A stretch of DNA of 64,000 bases. It comes from PCC-6802 sp943367755 (GTDB lineage Bacteria; Cyanobacteriota; Cyanobacteriia; Pseudanabaenales; Pseudanabaenaceae). Within the stretch, counting starts at the first letter, position 1, and each line of letters begins with the position of its first letter. Shown here piece after piece: positions 7,542-16,203 of the stretch. The stretch spans positions 1-64,000 of the forward strand of contig CALRKB020000025.1 in the NCBI GenBank assembly GCA_943367755.1, given 5' to 3'. A model generated the notes under the pieces. That model ran no database searches. It saw only the letters and a program-made list of their open reading frames with translations, and was not told the origin of the DNA. The position numbers were made by a program, and so were the translations under genes.

Positions 7542-9266
7542 CTATTTGGCGATTGAAGGGGGATGGTCTTGTTTAGCGGCACCAGCATGATCGAAACAAA
7601 GGGGCGGACTCATTGTTTGAAATAGAGATCCGAATTTCAGGCGAAATAGATATCTGACAACCAACATGCGCGTCAGTTCTTGCATTAATGGCTGGATTTG
7701 ACGAAGCTGCTGTTGCCACCCTAATCGCTTCATCAAGTGGAACCGTATCTTTAAACGCCAGAGAAAATATCTCGACAATTGTTCTGGGATTGATTCAATC
7801 GAGTGATCGAAGCGCCGATTGATGATTTGGTCGAAGTCAAAAGTTTGATCGAAATCCCTGGGTTCAACCGCGCCGATTTGCTTTGAAGTGTCTCGAAATA
7901 GATCCCAGGCGGCGCGGTCGTTCTTTTCTCCACCCTGCAAAAGACCCATTAGACCGCGGGCTGCTTGGGGATGGGTTAAAAACCCACACCACCAGAGCGG
8001 TAAAATTGCATTCCACCAACCGTTTAAATTCCAATACCGACGCAGGTGAGCAGAAAATGGATCGTGCATGGTGGCATATTGATCGGTAATATCAACTTGC
8101 CGCCTTGCGGTGATTTGACACCAAAGTGAAGAGAGTACTTCCACATCATCCGTTTCCAGTGTATTCGCTAGATCTCGTCGAACGATCTCGGTTATCTGTT
8201 GAATTTGCAGCGCTGTCATGGCTAGCCCAGTGCTATAGAGTGGATCGACGGTGCGAGCGGCATTGCCAACCAGGAACCAGCCATTGGCAGAATAGACTTG
8301 ATCGGCACTATACAGATAGTTACGATAGCTGTGCGTGTCTAAGACCTGACCGCTCCTGACCATCGTAGCGACCGCAGGGTGTTCGCTCTCTACGGCAGCG
8401 AGAAAATGCTCCAGGGTTTGCAGAGGCTGCTGATACAAATCCGGTCGATAGGTTATTCCAACACTCACGAGGTTTTTGCGATCGCTGCTCTGCAGTGGAA
8501 TGCACCAAATCCAATTAGCGCGACCCATAAAGTGATGGGTGGAGTGCCACAGGTCGTAGTCGTGGGGTCGTCGCATTGACAGTTCTAACTGGGGTAAAAA
8601 GTCGTTAAAGTCAGCCAGTCGCAACCAGAACGCGCTGCGCTGTCCTGTCTCGGGGCGAGTGTAGGTGGTGACTTTTTTGCCAATGACTCGATGCTGTCCT
8701 GTCGCATCGACGATCCATTGTGCCGAGAGCTGAACGCATTCCCCGATTGTGGTTTTAACGATCGCTTGATGGCGATGTTGCCCCTCACCGATATTGACTT
8801 CCTTCACTGTCCCATCCAGGAACTGAACGCCCATCTGGACTGCATGTTGCCATAGATCGCGATCGAAGATAGGTCGGTTGAGCTGGCGCGAGTGATAGTA
8901 AAGAGATTCACTGGGGGCGTGGACAGAATAACGATAGTCGTTGGGATCGTCAATCCGAAGCTTATGATAAAACGTGAGTCCATTTTTGCGATCGTGGGTG
9001 CGATCGAGATAATCTTTCAACCCAATTTCCCAGAAAAAGTGAATGCTAATTTCCGTCAGCGATTCTCCAATATAAGCGCGTTTCTCCTGTTCCGGTCGAG
9101 GGCCGATGACAAGAATATTCAGGTGAGGTAGCTTTAGTTTGAGATAGCACGATGTCATCAGCCCACTGATGCTCGACCCAAGGATGATAATATCCGCCTT
9201 CATCTGAGAAATCTGAGAAACCTGAGATGAGGTTTCTGGCCCATTTTCAATCTCGTATTTTGACAT
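7542..9266 (-). CDS. flavin-dependent halogenase-like monooxygenase
   Basis: A 574-residue FAD enzyme of the tryptophan-halogenase superfamily. The N-terminal dinucleotide fold reads IIILGSSISGL (26-36), a slightly degenerate GxGxxG. The family signature WxWxIP is present as WIWCIP (252-257), and the DPLYSTG motif (341-347) matches the FxxPxxSxG segment. In THDRKNGLTF (90-99) K94 sits where halogenases have the lysine that forms the halogenating intermediate. A C-terminal extension of about 170 residues is unusual. It is the last gene of the KAS III operon, 177 bp after the desaturase. Halogenation is an inference; an epoxidase or simple monooxygenase of the same fold is possible. Confidence 0.75.
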   Translation of the reverse strand: MSKYEIENGPETSSQVSQISQMKADIIILGSSISGLMTSCYLKLKLPHLNILVIGPRPEQEKRAYIGESLTEISIHFFWEIGLKDYLDRTHDRKNGLTFYHKLRIDDPNDYRYSVHAPSESLYYHSRQLNRPIFDRDLWQHAVQMGVQFLDGTVKEVNIGEGQHRHQAIVKTTIGECVQLSAQWIVDATGQHRVIGKKVTTYTRPETGQRSAFWLRLADFNDFLPQLELSMRRPHDYDLWHSTHHFMGRANWIWCIPLQSSDRKNLVSVGITYRPDLYQQPLQTLEHFLAAVESEHPAVATMVRSGQVLDTHSYRNYLYSADQVYSANGWFLVGNAARTVDPLYSTGLAMTALQIQQITEIVRRDLANTLETDDVEVLSSLWCQITARRQVDITDQYATMHDPFSAHLRRYWNLNGWWNAILPLWWCGFLTHPQAARGLMGLLQGGEKNDRAAWDLFRDTSKQIGAVEPRDFDQTFDFDQIINRRFDHSIESIPEQLSRYFLWRLKIRFHLMKRLGWQQQLRQIQPLMQELTRMLVVRYLFRLKFGSLFQTMSPPLCFDHAGAAKQDHPPSIAK

Positions 9267-9346
9267 TGAATGTTCTCTTTTTTTGTTGCAATAGGTGCGA
9301 TCGGTTACACTAAGAATCGTGGATTAAATAAAGTGTAATTTTCAAC

Positions 9347-9413
9347 GTAGGGGCAGGTTTAGATGGGAGTTAATCGGTTCTTGTCAGAAGACTTTGGCAA
9401 AACCTGCCCCTAC
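9347..9413. repeat. inverted repeat, GTAGGGGCAGGTTT arms
   Basis: Two perfect 14-base arms, 9347-9360 and 9400-9413, face each other across 39 bases, in the 177-bp gap between the second desaturase and the halogenase-like gene. The arms resemble small dispersed repeats of cyanobacteria; a related hairpin occurs at 56203-56230. In the mRNA it could form a long stem that attenuates or stabilises the distal gene, but that is an inference. Confidence 0.7.
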
Positions 9414-9443
9414 AGAGATTTGGATTTTATTAAATTCATATTT

Positions 9444-10427
9444 CTAAATAACTAATTCTTGTAAAGTTTGCCAGTAGGTGTGAGTTACGTGTGCCTGCTG
9501 ACGGAAGTTTTCATCTTTCATCAGTTCAACATGAAGGTCTGGAAGGTGATAGAAGGGAATATGAGGATAGAGGTGATGTTCGAGGTGGTAGCTAATCTGA
9601 CGGGGGACGATAAAGATTCGATCGAACCAGGATGGCTGTGTAGTCCGCGTTAGGCGGTAAAATTCATCGGAATTTGCGATCGCACTGTGTTCTCCCGCAA
9701 TGCGCAGCAGATTAGTAAAGATGAACCAGGTGGAGAGAGGGACAAACCAATACAACAATAAAATTTGACCGCCATGAAACCAGAGAATCAGGCCGAGGAT
9801 GCTGGCATAGTAGAGTAGGTTCAAGAGTCGATAGCGCAGTGTCCCTTTGGTGAAGAGACGGTGTATAGATCTCAAGATATAAATGATGCCTGCCAAGCCA
9901 GAAAGACGCAGCATTACCCAAAACACCAAGTGGATTTTGGTTTTTGGAAACCTCCAATTGGGTGTCAATTCACCAGATGGGGTATGCGTTCCGTATTGGA
10001 TGCGATTCCCATCTTTGGCAGTACCAATATGGCGATGATGCAGAAAATGGTACTCGCGGAAGTATTGATTGGAAAGCAGAATCGGCCATGCCAAGAACAC
10101 CTCAGCAACAAGATCGTTCCATTTCTTGCTAGGAAAAAGCCGAAAGTGAGCGGCATCATGTTGCAGAACGGCTAGAGCATGTTGCCGCCCTCCAACGAAC
10201 AGAACGGTAATGACGTAAAGAAATGGATTCCAGAAGAAATGGCAAAGCGCGATCGCCCCAAAAATTGCCAGCCATTCTGAGGCGATCGCCACTACAGCTT
10301 GCCCGACATCAATTTGAGCCAACTCCCGCAGAACCTCTCCAGGCAGTCGCACTGTCAGGGTGCCAGCGTAGATGTCGTCTCCCAACTCGGGCGGAGGTGT
10401 CGTGTGGGTTGTAGGTTGAGCAATCAT
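9444..10427 (-). CDS. membrane fatty acid desaturase-like di-iron enzyme (second copy)
   Basis: The 327-residue integral membrane protein belongs to the histidine-box desaturase/hydroxylase superfamily, using O2 and a di-iron centre. The three boxes are HDAAH (90-94), HFLHHRH (127-133) and HLEHHLYPHIP (281-291), with hydrophobic segments between them. I chose the ATG at 10427 rather than an upstream ATG because it overlaps the hydrolase stop as ATGA, a sign of translational coupling, and the extra 54 residues of the longer frame only read through the hydrolase gene. It sits in the KAS III operon. The spacing of the boxes also fits carotenoid ketolases/hydroxylases, so the substrate is open; an acyl chain is inferred from the neighbours. 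Confidence 0.82.
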   Translation of the reverse strand: MIAQPTTHTTPPPELGDDIYAGTLTVRLPGEVLRELAQIDVGQAVVAIASEWLAIFGAIALCHFFWNPFLYVITVLFVGGRQHALAVLQHDAAHFRLFPSKKWNDLVAEVFLAWPILLSNQYFREYHFLHHRHIGTAKDGNRIQYGTHTPSGELTPNWRFPKTKIHLVFWVMLRLSGLAGIIYILRSIHRLFTKGTLRYRLLNLLYYASILGLILWFHGGQILLLYWFVPLSTWFIFTNLLRIAGEHSAIANSDEFYRLTRTTQPSWFDRIFIVPRQISYHLEHHLYPHIPFYHLPDLHVELMKDENFRQQAHVTHTYWQTLQELVI

Positions 10428-11671
10428 AATGGGTTCAGAGCTTTGACTAAGCGATCCGTAAATAATTCGGGGTTTTCCAATGGGATAAAGTGCCCAGTAT
10501 CGAAGAATTCTAGAGCGACTGAGGGAGCCTTCGGGAAAAACTCTTGAGCCTGCATTGGGCGATCGCAGCCAGGGATAAAAGTTCCCCAAGGCTCATATCC
10601 ATCCTCAAGGCCGTTGCCATTGCGATCGAAAGCGCGAGATAGGAGTGTTTTGGCACCAGTGAAAGAGCGAACGACTTTAAAGGCCATGCCCGTCGTGCCA
10701 TCAAATCGCTCTGGGGGCATGGCAATATCGTGAATCCCTTGAAATAGAAATACAGGAAAGGCGTAATTTTGGTAGGCTTGCAGATTATTTTGAACGAACT
10801 GTCCGTAATCGCGATTGTGCTGGTAGAGTCCTGCCCAAGCCCCAGCAAAAATGCCTGGCTTGCCTTTTCTCGGCCCCCACTGGAACGAATGGGATGCCTC
10901 TAGAACCGCAGATGCTAGAACGCTATCCGGCAGGGAGTGCTTTGTTCTTTTCATCTGTCGATCCAGTACAGACCACCCAGTACGTCCGTAAAGAATGCGC
11001 AATAAGATGCTGGGATCTGACTCCAGCATCGCCGCGAACATCCTGGCTCCTCGCTTTCTGCGTAAGATCGCCCCTTGAGGAATCGACGATCTAAAGTGTC
11101 CGACCAAAGGTTGTTGACAGCGAATATAGCGAAGAATGCGATCGCTGTACTTGCCAGCTAGAACGTCACCAATGATGGTTCCCAGATCGAGTGTGACCAG
11201 ATTGAACTGCTCGACGCCGATCGCTTCTAATGCGGTCGCGATTTCATCAGCTTGCATTTCCAAGCTATAGTCACCACCTAGATCGTTGACTTCAGGGAAG
11301 AGGTTTTGAGGATAATTCATCGACGACTGACCGCATCCTTTGAGATCGAAGGCGATCGCGTAGTAGCGATCGCTTAGGCATTCAAGCTGATGCTGCCACA
11401 GCCGCCACGTATCCATCAGTCCGTGCAGGAAAACGATACATTCTCGCTCCCGATCGGCTGACTCAACATAGTGAAATGTCACATCCGTATGCTTGCCGCT
11501 AATCGTCTTTTCTATCCTGACGTATCTGTGAACAAGCGAACCACAGCGGCCGAAGGCATTCGGAACGAAATCGCCTTCAGCGTTTGTAACCACCTGAAGA
11601 GACCTTCGGTCGAAAAAGCTGAGAAACCAGCGACTGATGATATATAAAATCGCTATTGAGAACAACTTCAT
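10424..11671 (-). CDS. alpha/beta hydrolase, haloalkane dehalogenase/OleB-like (Asp nucleophile)
   Basis: A 415-residue alpha/beta hydrolase. Oxyanion motif HGLMDTW (83-89) and DLKGCGQSS (109-117) are typical. The nucleophile elbow reads VTLDLGT, so the nucleophile is D162 instead of Ser, as in haloalkane dehalogenases, epoxide hydrolases and OleB; the charge relay would be D315 (GIHDIAMPP) and H394 (DTGHFIPLE). An N-terminal hydrophobic helix (2-20) suggests a membrane anchor. A short EF-hand-like insert, DRNGNGLEDG (349-358), is unusual. The start at 11671 (MKLF) is preferred over the ATG at 11830, which lies inside the upstream desaturase. Its stop overlaps the next gene by ATGA. The reaction could be dehalogenation, epoxide opening or beta-lactone cleavage. 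Confidence 0.75.
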   Translation of the reverse strand: MKLFSIAILYIISRWFLSFFDRRSLQVVTNAEGDFVPNAFGRCGSLVHRYVRIEKTISGKHTDVTFHYVESADRERECIVFLHGLMDTWRLWQHQLECLSDRYYAIAFDLKGCGQSSMNYPQNLFPEVNDLGGDYSLEMQADEIATALEAIGVEQFNLVTLDLGTIIGDVLAGKYSDRILRYIRCQQPLVGHFRSSIPQGAILRRKRGARMFAAMLESDPSILLRILYGRTGWSVLDRQMKRTKHSLPDSVLASAVLEASHSFQWGPRKGKPGIFAGAWAGLYQHNRDYGQFVQNNLQAYQNYAFPVFLFQGIHDIAMPPERFDGTTGMAFKVVRSFTGAKTLLSRAFDRNGNGLEDGYEPWGTFIPGCDRPMQAQEFFPKAPSVALEFFDTGHFIPLENPELFTDRLVKALNPL

Positions 11672-11676
11672 GGCAA

Positions 11677-11712
11677 CTGCTAATTGCTGATTACTGATTG
11701 CTAATTGCTGAT
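11677..11712. repeat. short tandem repeat between desaturase and hydrolase genes
   Basis: The 41-bp spacer is built from two copies of the 15-mer TGCTAATTGCTGATT separated by six bases of similar sequence. Such simple A/T-rich heptamer-like repeats are common between cyanobacterial genes. No function is evident. Confidence 0.6.
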
Positions 11713-13083
11713 TTACGAATGCTTCATTAGATAATCTTTGCGATATTGATAACGGCGATAAACCCAACGGAAGTACGTATTGGGATTGGGTGCCTGGCGA
11801 TAGCGTTCTTCCAGATTGAGACGATCCCAAAAGGCAATAAAGTTGGCATAACGTTCGGCTTTTGTGGATACCCGTAGGACTCGATAATCTACCAGTAAGA
11901 GTTCAAACATTGTCGGCGGAAACGGTGCACCAGCCACTGTAATCATAGAAGCAACCAATGCCAGGAGTGAGATAAAAAAGGTGACAATGTAGTCGAAGAA
12001 ATTCGGCGGCGGTAGTCGATCGAGCAAATTCTTATGCATGACCATACTCAACACCGAATTGTAGCGGACATTGGTATAGCGTTCCAGAATGTGCTGATTG
12101 AGGCGCTGATAATCCTGGTTGATTAAATCCAGAGGCACTTGGGGATAGGCATGATGAATGCCGTGATTGATAATCCCACCATTACCCAGCACGCTGTATA
12201 ACCACAAAGGCACTTTAAATAATCCCTGACAGGTGCGATAGTCAAACAGGCCGTTGCTCTCAAAACTATTACGGCGATCGATGCCAGAATGGACAATTAC
12301 GGCACTCAAAATTTGCACGCCAGCTAAAACATTAAGCGGAATCAGGTGAAAAGCTAACAGGAAATAGGAACCATGAAACAGTTCAGTCACTAAAGCCGCT
12401 ATATACGCATAGAATCCAATAATCTCGATCGATAACTTCCGCCGATTAATCAATTCTTGTTGGCAAAACTGTCGATCGAACAGAAATTGGAGTAAAATCC
12501 AGGGACGCACGAAATAATTGACGGGGATCTGGTCGAAGGTAATCCAAACCTCAGAAAAGATCCGGGAGATGTTGCCAATATCGTTATAGTGGGCGGCACA
12601 GTGGCGACGCTTAAACAAGGCGGGAGAAATTCCGGTGAGAGGCAAACCAAAGCGATCGACGCTCTCATCTACCCAGCCAACTCCTGTTAGATTGCTAGGA
12701 GAATGCGCCCGCATGTGCATGACTTCTCCCTTTTGCACTGCAAATAGAGCGGCAATGAATAAAGGAATTCCCCACCCAAAGGCATATTGGGGAAAGTTTG
12801 CGTGCAGGTAAAGATAGCAGGCTAATAGAACAATGTATCCTACGATAAACTGAGCTAGATTTTTGCGCTCGATCGCTTGGAAATCTTTGCGAGAATAACG
12901 GCTGTGGATGTCTTTTTTGAACCATTTCATGAAGTCCATGAATTGATCGTCAAACATCTCTTGTTTGTTAAGACGTTGGTGCGATTGAAAGTCTTGATAA
13001 TCGTCGAAATCCTTGTAAACTGCAGGCAGTTGAGACTCAGATGTTTTAGACTCAGATGTTTTAGACTCAGATAGTTTAGACAT
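11713..13083 (-). CDS. membrane fatty acid desaturase/hydroxylase-like protein (first copy)
   Basis: A 456-residue histidine-box membrane protein, larger than the second desaturase. Boxes: HMRAH (123-127), RRHCAAHYND (159-168) and NHGIHHAYP (306-314); hydrophobic segments lie at ~78-115, ~222-265 and near 380. It could insert a double bond or hydroxyl group in a long acyl chain. The N-terminus before residue 20 is a low-complexity SESKT repeat encoded by three 15-bp units. I chose the ATG at 13083 because GGAG lies eight bases upstream; the frame upstream to 13116 has no such signal. It is 55 bp downstream of the sulfotransferase gene. Confidence 0.8.
   Translation of the reverse strand: MSKLSESKTSESKTSESQLPAVYKDFDDYQDFQSHQRLNKQEMFDDQFMDFMKWFKKDIHSRYSRKDFQAIERKNLAQFIVGYIVLLACYLYLHANFPQYAFGWGIPLFIAALFAVQKGEVMHMRAHSPSNLTGVGWVDESVDRFGLPLTGISPALFKRRHCAAHYNDIGNISRIFSEVWITFDQIPVNYFVRPWILLQFLFDRQFCQQELINRRKLSIEIIGFYAYIAALVTELFHGSYFLLAFHLIPLNVLAGVQILSAVIVHSGIDRRNSFESNGLFDYRTCQGLFKVPLWLYSVLGNGGIINHGIHHAYPQVPLDLINQDYQRLNQHILERYTNVRYNSVLSMVMHKNLLDRLPPPNFFDYIVTFFISLLALVASMITVAGAPFPPTMFELLLVDYRVLRVSTKAERYANFIAFWDRLNLEERYRQAPNPNTYFRWVYRRYQYRKDYLMKHS
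13034..13078. repeat. 15-bp tandem repeat (3 units) in desaturase 5' end
   Basis: Three head-to-tail copies of GACTCAGATGTTTTA (plus-strand reading; the last copy ends AGTTTA with a small change). They encode the SESKT repeats of the desaturase N-terminus and are a multiple of three, so copy-number change would keep the frame. Confidence 0.8.
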
Positions 13084-13137
13084 AAGTATGCTCCTAATTG
13101 CAATAACTTCGATCATAGATCGGTCAATTTTCCTCTT

Positions 13138-14277
13138 TTAAATTTGAACACCCGGAGTATTGGCATAGCCAAATCTTTGAAAAGCAAATGCCCAGCGACG
13201 ATCTATGAGTTCGCGTTCTTGGACAGATAGCTGAAATTGATTTTTTTGATAAGCCCGTTGCGAGGCAAGATAGGATTCAAATGCAGGTACTGTGTCGTCA
13301 AAACCTGACAAGTTCAGTTCTTCGTAAATGCGCTGTAAAACTTTCAAGGGCTCGCGCTCCAGGTCTTCAAAACCGACCTCGACGATCTGACCGGATGGAA
13401 TCAAGGAGCGATCGCGCAAGAACTGTTGCATCATACCTTCATACAGTTCGAGGATTGTATGATCGACATTGACTGGATCGAGAGCCTGCAGTGTCGTTAA
13501 TGACAGCAAACTATCGCGGAGGTTGCGGGTAGAAGCAAAAACATCGTAGGGACAACGATGGATGTGGATAAACTTCGCTCCTGGGAATAACTCTAGCAAT
13601 AAAGGAATCCTGGCCGTGTTGACGGGATTTTTTAAGACAAGTTGCTTCCCATTCGCGTGAATGGTGGCAATTTGTGTGAGTCGGTAATACTTGCGTTTGA
13701 ACTCTTGCATAAATGCTGCAGAGGCATCCTGTAACAGCACAAATTTTTTAAATAGTGGCAGCGTTTTGCGGGGAAATAGAAACTGCGTATAGAAGGCATA
13801 GGGCATGGTCTTAGCCAGCGCAATTTCTTCTTCCTGGGGAGCCTCAATCGGCCAAGTCATATTATCCATCGGTCGTTTGCTCGGCACGATATGCGCCAAC
13901 AAGGACTTGAGCCAGTTTCCGCCAGATAACGAGCAATCGGGAACCATTGACTGATACATAGACAGATAGCCGAATGCCGGATCCCGGCTAATCAGATTGT
14001 GCAGGTGTGTGGTGCCGCTACGCCAATGACCGATGATAAAGATAGGAGGGTGGGCAATGGGAGTGTTGATAATCCGCCGTTCCCAAACTATCTTCTCCCA
14101 CAGGCGCAGGGGTAAGGTGCAGAGGCTGGTAATCAAGATCAGGAGCAGGCGCAAGCCATAGCGGGGATGAATCCCGATCGCATAGTGCGCGAGCCGTAGG
14201 ATGTTGCTCAATCGGGTGAATCCGATTAATCCAATCTGATAACCGAGCTGGCTGTTCGTGAATGAGTTTATATTCAT
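13138..14277 (-). CDS. PAPS-dependent sulfotransferase
   Basis: The 379-residue protein is a sulfotransferase (Sulfotransfer_3 type) that would move a sulfuryl group from PAPS to a hydroxyl. The 5'-phosphosulfate-binding loop is IIGHWRSGTTHLH (81-93); the 3'-phosphate-binding region is FIHIHRCPYDVFASTRNLRD (about 237-256). Hydrophobic stretches near 40-60 suggest membrane association, which fits a lipid acceptor. Its ATG overlaps the SDR stop as ATGA. In the operon it follows the hydroxylase and reductase genes, so the acceptor may be an alcohol they create. Acceptor and product are not deducible from sequence. Confidence 0.85.
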   Translation of the reverse strand: MNINSFTNSQLGYQIGLIGFTRLSNILRLAHYAIGIHPRYGLRLLLILITSLCTLPLRLWEKIVWERRIINTPIAHPPIFIIGHWRSGTTHLHNLISRDPAFGYLSMYQSMVPDCSLSGGNWLKSLLAHIVPSKRPMDNMTWPIEAPQEEEIALAKTMPYAFYTQFLFPRKTLPLFKKFVLLQDASAAFMQEFKRKYYRLTQIATIHANGKQLVLKNPVNTARIPLLLELFPGAKFIHIHRCPYDVFASTRNLRDSLLSLTTLQALDPVNVDHTILELYEGMMQQFLRDRSLIPSGQIVEVGFEDLEREPLKVLQRIYEELNLSGFDDTVPAFESYLASQRAYQKNQFQLSVQERELIDRRWAFAFQRFGYANTPGVQI

Positions 14278-15059
14278 AGCGTACTATCCATTACGATCGG
14301 GCGTGGGAACCACCGTTCGGCTACGTAATTTAAAACAGAGCCTCGAACGGCGTTAGGCAGAATACTCAGCATATTTAAGAAGTGATAAGACCAGTATGGG
14401 AAGCAGTAAAAGCGCCGCCGCTGCTCGATCGCTCGTACAATTTTGGCGATCGCGACTTCCCGCTGCATACACCATCGATCTGGCACTTGTTCCTTAACGG
14501 TCATCTCAGTGTCCACAAAACTCGGACAAATGGTAGTCACGTGAATCCCATGAGGCTTTAAGTCTCTGTACAGTCCCTCTAATAGATAATTAACTGCGAT
14601 TTTGGATGCGCTGTAAGCGCTAATTCGAGGCATAGCGTGCAAGGCTGCCATGCTGGAAATCCCGACGATTTGACCGCGACCCCGTAATAGCATGGTATCA
14701 ATTACAGGAGCGATGGTATTGGCAACCCCCATTACATTGGTCTGCAAAATCTGTTCAAACTGATCGAGATCGAATTTAGCCTCTAACTGTTGCCCTGTAA
14801 TCCCAGCGTTGGCGATCGCCAGCTCAATCGGCCCCAGGTCTTTCTCAACCATCGCCACCACATCCGCCATAACCTGTTTTTGGGTAACATCGGCAGGATA
14901 AATTTTCAGATGTCCGTAGCGACATTGCGGTTCTTGATAAAGAGCCTGCAGTTTCTCTTCACGACGGGCGATCGCTGCGACGCTACAGCCATGTTTGAGA
15001 TAGTGCAGCGTCAGTGCATATCCAATCCCGGCAGAGGCTCCCGTAATTAGCACAGTCAT
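14274..15059 (-). CDS. short-chain dehydrogenase/reductase
   Basis: A 261-residue classical SDR, NAD(P)-dependent, probably reducing a ketone or oxidising an alcohol. It has the cofactor motif TGASAGIG (6-13), NAG (84-86), catalytic Ser in GISSMAA (133-139) and the YSASK motif with Y149 and K153. The length is typical of classical SDRs and shorter than the extended SDR OleD. Both ends overlap neighbours by ATGA, so it is translated with the AlkB-like and sulfotransferase genes. A role in reducing the beta-keto product of the KAS III enzyme is inferred from order only. Confidence 0.88.
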   Translation of the reverse strand: MTVLITGASAGIGYALTLHYLKHGCSVAAIARREEKLQALYQEPQCRYGHLKIYPADVTQKQVMADVVAMVEKDLGPIELAIANAGITGQQLEAKFDLDQFEQILQTNVMGVANTIAPVIDTMLLRGRGQIVGISSMAALHAMPRISAYSASKIAVNYLLEGLYRDLKPHGIHVTTICPSFVDTEMTVKEQVPDRWCMQREVAIAKIVRAIEQRRRFYCFPYWSYHFLNMLSILPNAVRGSVLNYVAERWFPRPIVMDSTL

Positions 15060-16186
15060 GTTGGCACTTCCTGCTGTTGAGCTTCAAACTGTTCCAGGCA
15101 AGGATGGACAACCTTCTGAAAAACAGGTGGTATTAAGGCTAGAAAAAACATCGTCACATGTTGGTATGGGTATACTGGCGATTTGTTCTTGCTCCTTAAG
15201 TAAGGATAGAGACAGTTGGGAGCAGCATGATGCTCTCCGTGGCGAAAGAGATTCAAAAGCGCGAAGTCATGGAGGAATAGAGCTTGCGACCAGGCATGTT
15301 GGGCTCCAACGGGTTCGTATTTGCCTGAAGCATCGACAGTGCGCGTCAAACCATAATGCTGGAGGTAATTCGTCCAGTCGAGTTTTAAGATGGCAATAAA
15401 ACTTTGCAAAATAAAAAATAGACCTCCCATCCAACCCCAAAGCCAAACTGTTAGGGAAACCCAGAGCAGGCTAAAGCCATACCAGATTAGCAACTCGCTT
15501 TGCCATAGAGATTTACCTGCTTTGGTGAGGCGTTCTCGTTCGCAGCACAGCGCTCCGTAAGAATTGCCCGCGATGCTCTGCCACCAGAAACTATAGATGC
15601 TCTGCCCCCTTTGAGCGGTAGCAAAATCTAGAGGGGTGGCAACATGACAATGATGAATCTGGAGATGCACTACTTTGAACGTGCCAAAGCTAACGGTTGA
15701 GAGTAATATCCCCCCCAGGAACTGGTCGGGTTGCTGCTGTCGATGGATTAATTCATGACCCAGCGTGATCGCAAAAATCCCACTCATAACGCCAGTTGAG
15801 AAGAGATAGCCCGCGCTCCCCCAACTATTCAAGTTGTTACTGCACCAGTAATGCGTCGTCACCGCCAGCATCGCCAGTTGGGCAGGCACTCCTCCCCAAA
15901 GCAGCAAACGAAAATAGAGCGGCGATCGCTTGGGAATCGCGGCGACATCAAACCGATCTGTCGCAGGATAGGGCCAGAGCCATTGCAAAAAGCCAACAAA
16001 AGGATAAGCGATCGCGAGTGGCAAAAAGGCAAACAAATTAGGCCGATCGGTGACCTCTCCCAGCCAGGTACTCAGAATCGGTACGGCTGGAATCGCATAG
16101 GTCAGCAAATATCCCAGGCTACTCAGGCTGTTTAAAGTGAGAAGGCGATTTTGTATCGAATGCGTTTCGCCGCTGTTTTGAGTCAT
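15056..16186 (-). CDS. AlkB-type alkane/fatty acyl hydroxylase (membrane di-iron)
   Basis: A 376-residue membrane di-iron monooxygenase with the full AlkB histidine set: HELIH (144-148), HLQIHHCHVATPLD (174-187), NYLQHYGLTR (273-282) and RHGEHHAAP (315-323), with about six hydrophobic segments. AlkB enzymes hydroxylate the terminal carbon of alkanes or acyl chains with rubredoxin electrons; no rubredoxin gene is nearby. The start was set at ATG 16186, preceded by GGGAGGTGAAGCGGATT with a strong Shine-Dalgarno, rather than the TTG at 16207. The gene ends in an ATGA overlap with the SDR. AlkB is uncommon in cyanobacteria, so a role in a dedicated pathway is likely. Confidence 0.85.
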   Translation of the reverse strand: MTQNSGETHSIQNRLLTLNSLSSLGYLLTYAIPAVPILSTWLGEVTDRPNLFAFLPLAIAYPFVGFLQWLWPYPATDRFDVAAIPKRSPLYFRLLLWGGVPAQLAMLAVTTHYWCSNNLNSWGSAGYLFSTGVMSGIFAITLGHELIHRQQQPDQFLGGILLSTVSFGTFKVVHLQIHHCHVATPLDFATAQRGQSIYSFWWQSIAGNSYGALCCERERLTKAGKSLWQSELLIWYGFSLLWVSLTVWLWGWMGGLFFILQSFIAILKLDWTNYLQHYGLTRTVDASGKYEPVGAQHAWSQALFLHDFALLNLFRHGEHHAAPNCLYPYLRSKNKSPVYPYQHVTMFFLALIPPVFQKVVHPCLEQFEAQQQEVPT

Positions 16187-16203
16187 AATCCGCTTCACCT
16201 CCC

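Noticed and set aside
9861..10175. Plus-strand ORFs over the second desaturase (also 10223-10547)
   Set aside because: Antisense to a desaturase with all histidine boxes; no domain in the plus-strand translation.
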